A stretch of 50,697 bases of DNA from JARIHD01 sp036392795. GTDB taxonomy: Bacteria; Patescibacteriota; Saccharimonadia; Saccharimonadales; UBA4665. The stretch covers positions 1-50,697 of the forward strand of contig DASVXH010000056.1 of NCBI GenBank assembly GCA_036392795.1, read 5' to 3'. A model generated the notes under the pieces. That model worked only from the letters and a program-made list of their open reading frames with translations. It did no database searches and was not told the DNA's origin. The position numbers and the translations under genes were made by a program. Shown in pieces: positions 33,706 through 42,198 of this stretch (its first letter is position 1; every line of letters starts with the position of its first letter).

Positions 33706-34965
33706 TTAATATGTAGGAACTACTAAATAAGTGATCGCCGTGGTATAGATGCCTGGAGGAGTTGTAGTCGAGATATTACCAAGGTAACGGACCGAACCGG
33801 TGTCACAAGTTACGGTACCACTTGCTGAAGCAATCTGAACTGGAGTGGTTACACTACTGGGTGCAAAGGCAAAGAGTGCCGTACCACCGTTGGTAATTGT
33901 TCCGTTACCAGCTGCATAAGGTGCGGTGGCGGTAAGGCTCGTAAAGCTATGGCCATTGCCCGTCTGAGTGTCGCTACTATCAATGGCCAGGCCAAACTGC
34001 GGCGATCCCACTGCACTGGCAACTGCTGTGCTCGGCGTAGGCTGTGTTGTACCTGCTGCGGCAATAGAATTGCTGCCACTCTTCAATGTATCGCCAGAGT
34101 AGAAAACAATCGTCCCGCCATTAGCATTAGTACTTAAGCGGAAGTATGAATGAGCATCGTAGGCTTGTTGGAAGCTCAATGTACCTTCGGTCGGATCGCC
34201 AAGTGCCAAGGCTCCGGTGTCGCTAAAAGCAGTACATGAAGAGCCCGGAGGAGTAACCGTACTTCCTACCGAAAAGTTAAGCGTTTCCTGGACCTTTGCC
34301 GTAATGTCGATCTGCTGAGCAGTCGAATTGGCAACCGAGCCCTGGTCAACGACCGTAGTAAAGGCATTGTCCGCGTAGGTCGTCATGCGAACAAAGAAGG
34401 CCTGGTTATCAGTTGTGGGGTTTGTAATATAGTTTGAGCCGCTGGCACCGAATTCAGCCGTAACAGTAGTACCACTCGTAACCGAAGCAGCGGTGCGCGA
34501 AATAGCAATACAGTTGGTACGACCCGGGGAAGTACCAGTACAGTTATATGGCGAGCCAGTTAAAACAGCCGACGTGTTAACCGTAAAACCGCTGCTAAAT
34601 CCGGTACCGGTTGTCGTAACGGCAGTAACGTTAGCGGCCGTAAAACCAGTAGGCGATGTACAAGTAGTACCAGGCAGCGGAGTAGTACAAATTTGAAACA
34701 GTACCGAACCGATATTATTCGTAGTGGGGATAACAAAGCTAAACGTATATTTGGCGCGTGCACCATTACCGCCCTCACCAGGGTTACCAACGTTGATCCC
34801 TCCGTTGGCAGAGCTACTTATCGTCAGTTTACGCGAAGTAATCTGACCGGCAGCACTAGCCTTGCCGGTGAATATAAACATATCCCCGACAACCCAGCCA
34901 CCAAAAAGCGCCAATGCCAACATTAACAGGCTCGAACGGCGCAGAAATGATCGGACTTTGGTCAT
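33706..34965 (-). CDS. Secreted beta-rich surface protein 2 (WxL-like C-terminus)
   Basis: 419 residues from the ATG at 34965, which has AGGA about 7 bases upstream; an in-frame ATG ten codons earlier has no ribosome site. The signal peptide is basic, then hydrophobic, ending near GKASAAGQ. The mature protein is Thr/Ser/Gly/Ala-rich, with few charged residues and two to three Cys-pair loops (CTTPLPGTTC, CTGTSPGRTNC). It is a paralog of the protein encoded downstream at 32629-33678 and shares its QFGLAI segment and the terminal PPGIYTTAITYLVVPTY. Such composition suits a repetitive adhesin or fibre subunit. No anchor is present, so it may be held by the DUF916-like protein. Confidence 0.75.
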   Translation of the reverse strand: MTKVRSFLRRSSLLMLALALFGGWVVGDMFIFTGKASAAGQITSRKLTISSSANGGINVGNPGEGGNGARAKYTFSFVIPTTNNIGSVLFQICTTPLPGTTCTSPTGFTAANVTAVTTTGTGFSSGFTVNTSAVLTGSPYNCTGTSPGRTNCIAISRTAASVTSGTTVTAEFGASGSNYITNPTTDNQAFFVRMTTYADNAFTTVVDQGSVANSTAQQIDITAKVQETLNFSVGSTVTPPGSSCTAFSDTGALALGDPTEGTLSFQQAYDAHSYFRLSTNANGGTIVFYSGDTLKSGSNSIAAAGTTQPTPSTAVASAVGSPQFGLAIDSSDTQTGNGHSFTSLTATAPYAAGNGTITNGGTALFAFAPSSVTTPVQIASASGTVTCDTGSVRYLGNISTTTPPGIYTTAITYLVVPTY

Positions 34966-35077
34966 GTAATTTTCCTGTTTATTTGTTGCGTTCATGGGTA
35001 AATGTAAACTTCGTTTTTAGATTAACATAAGCGGCAAGCCTTGCGCAAGATTTTTTAACACAACTATTAAAAGTCGA

Positions 35078-35818
35078 TTAAAAGGTGGGGACAACCTGTA
35101 AATTCAGCCTTCCGCCATATTGACCGGCCGGCGTTGAGCGGCTAACATTGGCGATAATCGACAGAGCATATGTGGTTTGACCGCTACTTTTATTACTAAA
35201 AGCGACCACATCGCCATTGGCGTATTTGAAAAGGTCGGCCGTGTCATATCCGGCGGCTGCAGACCCAAAACTAAAGGTCGAATCAGGCACTTGCGATGGG
35301 TTAGCTCCAATATCAGGCACCGAATTATTAACCAGGTTCACGCCAAACTGCTCCTGCCCCGCCTGCGAAGACGTCGGCGACGTAAGAGCCGTTAAAGCAT
35401 AGGCCGATCCGGCCGCCGCGGGCGGCGAACCATTCATAAGCACCACATATCCACTACTTAAATAGTTACGAACGGTGAATGTAGCTACGGCGCTGCCGGT
35501 GATACTTGCATCAATAATTCCCAAATCGTATACGCCACCGTTCACCGCAAACTCTAAAAGCGGCACGTCCGATGTATTAAACCCACCATAAAACTGATAA
35601 TTACTACTCGCCGAATTACCCACGGTCAATTCTCCTGCCGACTGCTTGGCCCGGTAATTTGTAGACGACGCGTCCAGTTCGCCGCCCGTACCAAAAAATG
35701 ATTCTTCAACCTTATAGTTGGTCGAAGAAGATTGCGCAGCAGCTATCCGCGTCATCCCAAAAAGTGCGAACAAGGCCACAAACATCCCAAGAACCGTAGC
35801 CAACTCACGGAGCTTCAT
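35078..35818 (-). CDS. Secreted beta-rich surface protein 3
   Basis: 246 residues. The signal peptide ends at RIAAAQS. The mature start carries a repeated motif, SSSTNYKVEESFFGTGGEL, ASSTNYRAKQSAGELTVG, SSNYQFYGGF, a Ser-x-Asn-Tyr repeat I associate with CPR surface proteins. The second half has EQFGVNLVNN and ends TPAGQYGGRLNLQVVPTF, the same pattern as the two proteins downstream in this locus (PxGxY, strand, V-x-P-T-aromatic). It is the first gene of the minus-strand envelope operon and is divergent from the fibre-like gene at 35904. A structural or adhesive role outside the cell is inferred. Confidence 0.74.
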   Translation of the reverse strand: MKLRELATVLGMFVALFALFGMTRIAAAQSSSTNYKVEESFFGTGGELDASSTNYRAKQSAGELTVGNSASSNYQFYGGFNTSDVPLLEFAVNGGVYDLGIIDASITGSAVATFTVRNYLSSGYVVLMNGSPPAAAGSAYALTALTSPTSSQAGQEQFGVNLVNNSVPDIGANPSQVPDSTFSFGSAAAGYDTADLFKYANGDVVAFSNKSSGQTTYALSIIANVSRSTPAGQYGGRLNLQVVPTF

Positions 35819-35903
35819 TCCTGCTATTGTGAGCCAAACTCAGGCAAAACACAATCCGTTTACGCTTTTTGGACGACTCTAGTATTATGATACAAGAAAG
35901 CTT

Positions 35904-36938
35904 ATGGATCCGTCTCACGTTCAATCCGATAAAGAAAATGACACCAATTCTCTTGAAACTCCAGAGACGGTGGTTGACAGCACCAAAACCTCAGCTACTG
36001 CCGACAAAAGCAATAAAGACGATTCGAATGGCATTGTCGATGCTCGTGGCCCCGCTAGTAGCGACCCTCCTACGCCTGCATCCGCCAAGACACCATTCTT
36101 CAAGCGCCTATGGCAAAAATTCAATATCTACCTACTCCTATTCGTCCTAGTTATTTTGGTTGCCATCGGATTGACCATCGGTATGTTTTTAAAAAATCGT
36201 AACGATTCCAAAAAAGCCGAAAGTATTATTAGTTCGCAAAATCTATCCGACAGTGCACTAAAGCAATTGGCCAATAGCGATGTAACCGTCGGCAACCCAA
36301 AGCAGGTATTAAAAGTCGAATCGAACGCCCTATTTTCAGGATCGGTCCTAGTGCGTGGCGATCTGGAGGTGGCGGGATCGGTCAAAATTGGCAATGAACT
36401 TCAGCTGCCCGGCATCACCGTGTCTGGTTCCAGCCGCTTTAATCAGTTACAAGCCGACAATCTGACCATCGGCAGCAATGCTACCGTTCAGGGAACCTTT
36501 AATGCGAAAAAAGGCATAAATGTATCCGGCAACAGTACCTTTGACGGCTTGCTATCCGCCGCTCAAATCTCTACAAACGCCCTTATTTTGAACGGCGATC
36601 TAAAACTGACTCACCACATTACCGCCGGTGGTCCCACTCCCGATCTAAACAGGGGAAGCGCTCTAGGCAGTGGCGGCACCGCATCAGTGGGCGGATCGGA
36701 CACTACGGGATCCATCGTTATTAATACCGGCAGCGGACCGGGGGCCGGCTGTTTTGCAACCATCGTTTTTGCCAAAAAATTCGACAGCACGCCCCACGTA
36801 ACCATCACGCCTATCGGCAGTGGTGCAGCCGCCATCAACTACTATGTCAACCGCAGCAGCACCGAATTCAGCATCTGCACCACCAATCCCGCACCCAGCG
36901 GTCAAACCTTTGGTTTTGATTACATTATCTTGAATTAA
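35904..36938 (+). CDS. Membrane-anchored fibre-like protein with beta repeats
   Basis: 344 residues. A disordered acidic cytoplasmic segment (1-62) is followed by a basic patch and one membrane helix (about 74-96), with no signal cleavage. Outside, hydrophobic/Gly/Ser strands repeat (VLVRGDLEVAGSVKIGNEL, GITVSGSSRFNQL, NLTIGSNATVQGTF, GINVSGNSTFDGL), as in bactofilin-like or phage fibre beta-helices. A C-terminal domain of about 90 residues (SIVINTGSGPGAGCFATIVF to FGFDYIILN) resembles tail-fibre receptor or knob domains. It would form a stalk with a terminal binding head. The promoter region is shared with the divergent surface gene; TATTAT/TATGAT boxes lie just upstream. Confidence 0.75.
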   Translation: MDPSHVQSDKENDTNSLETPETVVDSTKTSATADKSNKDDSNGIVDARGPASSDPPTPASAKTPFFKRLWQKFNIYLLLFVLVILVAIGLTIGMFLKNRNDSKKAESIISSQNLSDSALKQLANSDVTVGNPKQVLKVESNALFSGSVLVRGDLEVAGSVKIGNELQLPGITVSGSSRFNQLQADNLTIGSNATVQGTFNAKKGINVSGNSTFDGLLSAAQISTNALILNGDLKLTHHITAGGPTPDLNRGSALGSGGTASVGGSDTTGSIVINTGSGPGAGCFATIVFAKKFDSTPHVTITPIGSGAAAINYYVNRSSTEFSICTTNPAPSGQTFGFDYIILN

Positions 36939-37001
36939 GATTACGCTAGCAGGTGGCAGACAGCGGGGTGGCCCTTTGCACGCAAGCCGACAGACGAGTA
37001 C

Positions 37002-37035
37002 AAAAAATTGGGGCGGACTACCTGACAGGACCCGC
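37002..37035 (-). terminator. Possible terminator of the atp operon
   Basis: On the minus strand, after the atpC stop: an imperfect hairpin with outer GCGG/CCGC (37032-37035 with 37013-37016) and a small inner stem, then five bases and a run of six T (37007-37002). The stem is weak, and no better candidate lies in this gap. Confidence 0.3.
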
Positions 37036-37064
37036 AGAAAGATGATAGCGAATGAGGATTCAGC

Positions 37065-37379
37065 TTAAATATCAAGAAACACAGTAACCCGGTCGGCCTT
37101 GACGTGCATCAGACCCCCAGAAATACGGATTTTTTCGTCCCGTCTTTGAGAACGAATGATCAGCTCACAGGGGCTCAGCAGCGTCATAAAATTGTGATGG
37201 CGGGGCAAAATGTCAAACGGCCCGGTAGCATTGACCGCCGAGATACTTTCACCCACTTCGTCAAAATATACTTTGAACGGCGAATACACCTTGATATGCA
37301 TGGTTGGTGTTTTGTCGGCAGCCTGCCTTTGCCGGGCCTCTTCGACAATTTTGGATGATGCAGTTTTTTCTTCGATCAT
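37065..37379 (-). CDS. atpC: F1-ATPase epsilon subunit, beta-sandwich domain only
   Basis: Part of the F1 central stalk. The 104 residues contain a charged N-terminal extension (1-26) and the beta-sandwich domain. The family pattern is present: MHIKVYSPFKVYFDEVGESISAVNATGPFDILPRHHNFMTLL, then IRISGGLMHVKADRVTVFLD. The C-terminal pair of helices that inhibits ATP hydrolysis in most epsilon subunits is absent. It overlaps atpD by ATGA, which supports the long start. It is the last gene of the cluster. Confidence 0.88.
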   Translation of the reverse strand: MIEEKTASSKIVEEARQRQAADKTPTMHIKVYSPFKVYFDEVGESISAVNATGPFDILPRHHNFMTLLSPCELIIRSQRRDEKIRISGGLMHVKADRVTVFLDI

Positions 37380-38680
37380 ACAATAATCTCTTCAACACCC
37401 TTAAGCATGTCGTCACGTTTTACAAATTCACCTTTTCGACCGTTTAACTCCTCCATCACAAACATGTCCTGCGAGAAATAATTGATCAGTTTCTTGGCCT
37501 TGGCATAATCTGCGCGATCGGTTGGCGATAATTCGTTTTCGCCAATGATAGCAATGATCGGCTTGAGCTGTTCGTATTTTTGCAGCAATGCCTGCACTTG
37601 AATACTCAACAAATAGTGGCGTTCACCAACAATTTCAGGAGTTAACAGTGAGGATGTCGTATGTAACAGATCAACCGCCGGGCGAATACCCTGTTCGGCC
37701 ACGGCGCGGCTCAGAATAATGACCGAATCCAGTTCGTGCTGAATAGTCTGCACCGCCGGGTCACTCACATCGTCGGCCGGCACATAGATAGTTTGCACCG
37801 CTGTAATCGACCCCTTCGTGTTAGAAGTCAGACGATCCTGTAAAGTCTTTACATCAGAGAAAATCGTGGGCTCATATCCACCCTCTGAGGGCACCTGGCC
37901 AAGCATCGTGGCCACTTCGTTTTTGGCCTGAATGTAGCGATACATGTTGTCGGCAAAAAACAGGATGTCCTTTCCCTGTTCATCGCGGAAATATTCAGCC
38001 AAAGTGACCGATGAAAAACCGATCAGTGAACGCCGCACCGGGTTTTCGTTCATCTGGGCAAAAAACATGCAGGTATTTTTGAGCAGGTCGCGCTCCTGCA
38101 GCGTTTCATACAATTCGTGACCTTCGCGGATACGCTCACCGATACCGGTAAAGAAGCTGAGGCCTGATCCGCTCATGGCGATGTTGTGAATCATCTCCAT
38201 GGTCAGCACGGTCTTGCCCACACCGGCACCGCCGACGATGCCGATCTTGCGACCCTTCACGAATGGCGCAAAGAAGTCCATCACCTTTATTCCGGTTTCT
38301 AGAATCTCCGGCGCGACCGCCCCAAACCCTTCTGTTGCAGGTGGGGGCTGAAAAATGCTGCGACGTCCGCCAGTGGCGTCAGCGATAATATCCTTGCCAT
38401 CCAGCGGCATACCGGTAGCATCGATAACGCGACCGATCAGCTCTTCACCAACTGGAATCTCAATCGATCGGCCCGTACGCTTGACGCGCATACCTTTTTG
38501 CAATCGACGGTCCGAATTAATGTTTAGACAAACAGCTTGATTGCCCGGCTGCAAACTGTCTACCAGCAGCGGCACTTCCAATTCTTCAATGACAACCACT
38601 TCGTGGACTTCGGGAAAATCTTCGTCAAAGGTGACGATAACCACCAGATCCCGTACCGCTCGTATTACTCCGTGATTCAT
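37376..38680 (-). CDS. atpD: F1-ATPase beta subunit
   Basis: The catalytic subunit of the F1 hexamer; 434 residues, shorter than the usual 460-480. The P-loop GGAGVGKT is at 150-157 and catalytic Glu E182 is in GERIREG. NENP, LAEYFRDEQGKDILFFADN, GSITAVQTIYVPADDVSDPA and the LDSVIILSRAVAEQGI regions are all conserved. The lever motif normally DELSEED, which contacts gamma, reads ENELSPTD (381-388), so it has lost most acidic residues. Catalysis therefore looks intact while coupling surfaces have drifted. It ends in TGA, overlaps atpC and atpG by ATGA, and is tightly co-translated. Confidence 0.96.
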   Translation of the reverse strand: MNHGVIRAVRDLVVIVTFDEDFPEVHEVVVIEELEVPLLVDSLQPGNQAVCLNINSDRRLQKGMRVKRTGRSIEIPVGEELIGRVIDATGMPLDGKDIIADATGGRRSIFQPPPATEGFGAVAPEILETGIKVMDFFAPFVKGRKIGIVGGAGVGKTVLTMEMIHNIAMSGSGLSFFTGIGERIREGHELYETLQERDLLKNTCMFFAQMNENPVRRSLIGFSSVTLAEYFRDEQGKDILFFADNMYRYIQAKNEVATMLGQVPSEGGYEPTIFSDVKTLQDRLTSNTKGSITAVQTIYVPADDVSDPAVQTIQHELDSVIILSRAVAEQGIRPAVDLLHTTSSLLTPEIVGERHYLLSIQVQALLQKYEQLKPIIAIIGENELSPTDRADYAKAKKLINYFSQDMFVMEELNGRKGEFVKRDDMLKGVEEIIV

Positions 38681-39528
38681 TGCGCCCTCGTTTTTCGTAA
38701 ACCGTTAATCATTTCTTTTAGCCGTTCGTCCTGAGTGCGGCGTTTGGTGCGATTGTATAGCATCACCAAACTGTCATGTAGCTGGCCAGCCCGATCTTTG
38801 GCCATACTCATAGCGCGGAAACGACTGGCGTATTGGGCTAATTTGGATTCCAGAATCACCTGGCTGAGCGCAATCTGCATCATCGAACGCTCCAAGTGCG
38901 CCACCACCTCAAACGTCGACGGCTCAAAGATATAGTTGCGTTCACTAATAATCTCTTCTTTAGATGACACCCCCCGGGCCTCTTCTTTAACGGCGTTAAA
39001 TAGGTCGATCTTTTTGACATCCTGAACCATCAGCGATACATAGGTCTGGTAATAAACCACGGTATCTTTGTAGCTACGCGCCTCTTTAATGAGGGGCAGG
39101 ACGTTAATGTTGCGGTCTTTGCTGGGCAGCGTAAAGTATTTTTTAAACGACACACCAGCCTGAATCAACTGGATGGCGCCATGATGGCCAATAACGATGA
39201 TATCTTGTTTTTCCGGATTAAAATCGGACAACATGGTTTTGATGAGCTTCTGGTCGATATCACCGCTAAATCCGCCCTCGGAAGTGATCACGATACAAAG
39301 TTGTTTATCGATTACTTCTTCGGATTCGGTGCGGCCATAATGAAATAGTTTGTCCACGCGCAGCTGGCTGTAGATATTCCACAATTCACTAAAGAATTGC
39401 TGCGACTGCTGTACCTGGTTTTTTGTTTGTGAAATGCGCATGCTGGCGATGCCTTCAAATACACTCGTCAGATTGACGATTGTATCCATGGCTGTGCGCT
39501 GGGCGGCGACTTCTTGGAGCCGACTCAT
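38677..39528 (-). CDS. atpG: F1-ATPase gamma subunit, divergent
   Basis: The rotating central shaft of F1. 283 residues. The N-terminal helix is recognisable but unusual (MSRLQEVAAQRTAMDTIVNL). The Rossmann-like middle has ITSEGGFSGDIDQKLI in place of the usual DRGLCGGxN. The C-terminal helix reads YASRFRAMSMAKDRAGQLHDSL and YNRTKRRTQDERLKEMINGL, where the normal RQAxIT signature is altered to RRTQDER. The helical pattern and position between alpha and beta make the assignment firm. The degree of divergence is notable, since gamma contacts the c-ring. It overlaps both neighbours by 4 bases. Confidence 0.9.
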   Translation of the reverse strand: MSRLQEVAAQRTAMDTIVNLTSVFEGIASMRISQTKNQVQQSQQFFSELWNIYSQLRVDKLFHYGRTESEEVIDKQLCIVITSEGGFSGDIDQKLIKTMLSDFNPEKQDIIVIGHHGAIQLIQAGVSFKKYFTLPSKDRNINVLPLIKEARSYKDTVVYYQTYVSLMVQDVKKIDLFNAVKEEARGVSSKEEIISERNYIFEPSTFEVVAHLERSMMQIALSQVILESKLAQYASRFRAMSMAKDRAGQLHDSLVMLYNRTKRRTQDERLKEMINGLRKTRAQ

Positions 39529-40952
39529 GCTTTGCCCTCCAACAGTGTCTGCGCCTTCATGGTATCGCGATTTGCCTCGAACTCTTTATCGTCCTTGATC
39601 TTCGCAGCAAATTCGTTAGAAGATTTTTTGAGCGCCTCTAGATTAACCGTTTGGTTTTCTTCCAGGCCCAGAATAATATCCAGCATTAGCGTTTGAGCCA
39701 CGGTAGAATAGCGCTCGCCCGGTACCTGGTTAAGCATTTTGTATAGCAAATTACCTTTATTAAGAGCCTGCTGCGCACTCACCGCCAGTTCGGAGCCAAA
39801 CCGGGCAAACTCCTGCGCTTCGGCATGTGCTGTAAGCGTCTTAAAGGTTTGGCCGCCAAGCTTTTTATGACGATCGGTTTGGCCACGCCCACCAACACGG
39901 CTTACGCTTAAGCCTACATTCACAGCCGGCCTCATGGTGTCGCGAAAGATTTTCATATCCAAAATCCACTGCCCATCGGTAATGGACATAATGTTAGTCG
40001 GCAGGTACGACGTAATGTCACCACCAGCGGCAAAAACCATGGGAACAGTAGTAAGCGTTTTATGATTGCGCGCCAACTTACCGGCCCGCTCCAGCAGCGA
40101 CGAGTGCACATAAAACATATCCCCAGGAAATGAATCGCGTCCCGGACTCATTCCCGAAAGCAAGGCAATTTCGCGGTAAGTGTGCGCATGCGCAGTTAGG
40201 TCGTCATAGATTAACAACACATCCTGATTGGCCTCTTGCCAAAAATATTCGGCCATACTACAGGCCACATACGGCGCCAGATAGCTCATAATCAGTGACT
40301 CATTCATGGTGGACACGATAACAATCGATTGGCCCATAGCATTATTGGCGTTCAGGCGGCCCAGCAGCATATCTACATCGCTACGACGCTTAGCGATCAG
40401 CACGTACACCGTAATGACATCGCTGCCGGTCTGATTAAGAGCGATCTGCGTTGCCAGGGTACTTTTTCCGGATTTACCATCACCGAGCAGCGCCATACGC
40501 TGGCCTCGCATCAGGGGAAACATCGTATCAATCACTGTAATTCCCGTTTCCAATTGTCGGTCTAGCGCCTCACGCTCATGAAACGGCGGTGCGGGGGAAA
40601 ACACTGGCCGAACGCCGTCAGCGGCGATTGGTCCTTTTCCGTCCAGTGGCTCGCCAGTCACTGAAATGACGCGGCCTACATAATCCTTACCCACTTTTGT
40701 AACCAGCTGGTCATGCTGCACAACGGCTGTCATACCCACGCTGATTGTTTTGCGACCCAAATGCAACACCACAACATGATCTTCGAAAATGTGATGCACG
40801 TATCCCTTACTACCGTCTTCAAATAAAATAAGAGCGTGCATATTAACGGGTTGCATGCCTTTGATCCTGACCAAAAAACGGTCGACGGCAATGACCTCGC
40901 CGACGGGACGGCCTGCGGCCAGCAGCTGATCAAAGTGACGATTATCGCTCAT
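39525..40952 (-). CDS. atpA: F1-ATPase alpha subunit, short N-terminus
   Basis: The non-catalytic nucleotide-binding subunit of F1. 475 residues against about 505-515, mainly because the N-terminal helix that binds the delta subunit is shortened: the protein begins MSDNRHFDQLLAAGRPVGEV, straight into the beta-barrel. The P-loop is GDGKSGKS (157-164, usually GDRQTGKT). Conserved regions are YLAPYVACSMAEYF, LIYDDLTAHAHTYREIALL, GRDSFPGDMFYVHSSLLERAGK and the arginine finger GLSVSRVGGRGQ. The C-terminal helical domain is normal in length. The gene is embedded in the atpF-H-A-G-D-C order with 4-base overlaps. Confidence 0.95.
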   Translation of the reverse strand: MSDNRHFDQLLAAGRPVGEVIAVDRFLVRIKGMQPVNMHALILFEDGSKGYVHHIFEDHVVVLHLGRKTISVGMTAVVQHDQLVTKVGKDYVGRVISVTGEPLDGKGPIAADGVRPVFSPAPPFHEREALDRQLETGITVIDTMFPLMRGQRMALLGDGKSGKSTLATQIALNQTGSDVITVYVLIAKRRSDVDMLLGRLNANNAMGQSIVIVSTMNESLIMSYLAPYVACSMAEYFWQEANQDVLLIYDDLTAHAHTYREIALLSGMSPGRDSFPGDMFYVHSSLLERAGKLARNHKTLTTVPMVFAAGGDITSYLPTNIMSITDGQWILDMKIFRDTMRPAVNVGLSVSRVGGRGQTDRHKKLGGQTFKTLTAHAEAQEFARFGSELAVSAQQALNKGNLLYKMLNQVPGERYSTVAQTLMLDIILGLEENQTVNLEALKKSSNEFAAKIKDDKEFEANRDTMKAQTLLEGKA

Positions 40953-41560
40953 GATTTGACCTCGCTTGGTGCGGCGTGTCCCGTCACCGCGTTCGTTCTT
41001 TCTTCTGTGCTCACTTCGTTCTGTACAAAAGCGGGTGCCACCCGCTCATCTGTGGTGCGTTTTTGGATGGATTCTAGTAGTAATGCGCGCTGGTCTTCAA
41101 AATGATGGCGCAGACTAAAATCGAACGTTTTATTGGCGGTGCGCACAACACAGCCAGCAGCAATAGTGGGTTGTAGCCCCAGTTGCAGCAGCGCGTACGG
41201 ATGTATATTGCTTCGCAGCCATGACACAATCCGAGCCGTAAAAGCCGCCGACGGATCGGCCGCAAGGCTGATGTGCAGCACGGGTGCTTTGGCTTCAACT
41301 TTTTGTAAAAAGGTAAAAAGTTTGTGCTGATCTGCAGTCTGAAGCAGATTGAGTTTATTATCTGTCGCCAACGTTTCAAGCATGCGCGAAGTGCGGGGCA
41401 ATGGTGCCTGTTTACCGGGCTCACGAATAGCGGCGGCCTGCAAGAATTCCTGTAAAGATTCCATTTCACGTTGTAAGCGGTGCACTTCTACCGGTCCAAA
41501 GATGATGGTCGGCAGTTCCAAACGGCGGGCAGTTCGCGGCCGGGCCGTCTCAAGCGCCAT
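40949..41560 (-). CDS. atpH: F1-ATPase delta subunit, divergent
   Basis: Links the peripheral stalk to the top of F1. 203 residues; position between atpF and atpA and the C-terminal pattern support the call (LQLGLQPTIAAGCVVRTANKTFDFSLRHHFEDQ, matching the family's GG-x-V-R-x-G-x-x-x-D-x-S). The N-terminal helical domain is hardly recognisable. The protein ends in a Thr/Glu/Ala-rich tail of about 35 residues not typical of the family. It overlaps atpF by 11 bases and atpA by 4. Without the context the assignment would be tentative. Confidence 0.8.
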   Translation of the reverse strand: MALETARPRTARRLELPTIIFGPVEVHRLQREMESLQEFLQAAAIREPGKQAPLPRTSRMLETLATDNKLNLLQTADQHKLFTFLQKVEAKAPVLHISLAADPSAAFTARIVSWLRSNIHPYALLQLGLQPTIAAGCVVRTANKTFDFSLRHHFEDQRALLLESIQKRTTDERVAPAFVQNEVSTEERTNAVTGHAAPSEVKS

Positions 41561-42167
41561 TGACGATATCCTCCAAGATGGCTTTTTTGTTGGCCTCTAG
41601 CTCGCCTAAAATATATTCCAGTTGGTCGTTCAGGTCGATCTGGTTGCCGATGGCAGCCAGCACGTAATGATTGACAACATCGGCCATGTTTTGGTCAAAA
41701 CGCTGAATACGGCGGGCTTTTTCATCTGTCACCTCTTTTTCTAACTGGGCGGTCAAAGTGTGGCGTTGTTCGTCAATGGTGGCTTTGGTCTTTTCGATCG
41801 ATTCTACTGCTAGCTGTTTCGCATCAGTAATGGCGCTTTCGTAGTTAGCAAACGCCTCTTTCAGATCTTTACTGATCTGATCTTTCATATATTCGTTCAG
41901 CTGCGAGGTGGTCAGCCGCAAATCTTGCTGCAAAAACATGGCGTTTTCGCCCAAAATCTTTTCAAAATGCAAACGACCGCGATTACGCAATTCTTCGCGG
42001 AACTCTTCGTTAAAGATGTGCTCGACGTCCTTTTCGGCCTCGGCCTGAAAATCCTCGATAGATTTTTTGGCAGCGCCGAGGCGGCTCATGCGAACAGCTA
42101 CATAAATAAAGGCTAGTCCGCCGGCCCAGATCAAGCTTAGGATGAGTATCAACCCCCAAATTGTCAT
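41550..42167 (-). CDS. atpF: F-type ATPase subunit b (peripheral stalk)
   Basis: 205 residues. A single N-terminal membrane helix (about 3-25, IWGLILILSLIWAGGLAFIYVAV) is followed by a long charged coiled coil (30-175, for example DFQAEAEKDVEHIFNEEFREELRNR) and an amphipathic C-terminus. This is the layout of the b subunit that holds F1 against the membrane stator. It starts 31 bases after the c-like fusion gene, with AGG-containing ribosome sites before the ATG. It is somewhat longer than typical (about 160 residues). With no subunit a in this cluster, its membrane partner is unclear. Confidence 0.88.
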   Translation of the reverse strand: MTIWGLILILSLIWAGGLAFIYVAVRMSRLGAAKKSIEDFQAEAEKDVEHIFNEEFREELRNRGRLHFEKILGENAMFLQQDLRLTTSQLNEYMKDQISKDLKEAFANYESAITDAKQLAVESIEKTKATIDEQRHTLTAQLEKEVTDEKARRIQRFDQNMADVVNHYVLAAIGNQIDLNDQLEYILGELEANKKAILEDIVNGA

Positions 42168-42198
42168 TGCCTGTTCACCACCTTTTCAAACACAAGCG

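Noticed and set aside
33706..34995. Start of surface protein 2 at the upstream ATG (34995)
   Set aside because: No ribosome site precedes it, while the ATG at 34965 has AGGA at good spacing and starts a typical signal peptide.
36939..37064. A structured RNA such as RNase P RNA or tmRNA in the GC-rich gap before atpC
   Set aside because: The gap is too short for either, and the expected conserved cores are not present; only a weak terminator-like hairpin was seen.
37376..38680. Use of the TGA=Gly code of some CPR bacteria
   Set aside because: atpD ends in TGA in a normal position within an ATGA overlap, and full-length proteins contain no in-frame TGA.
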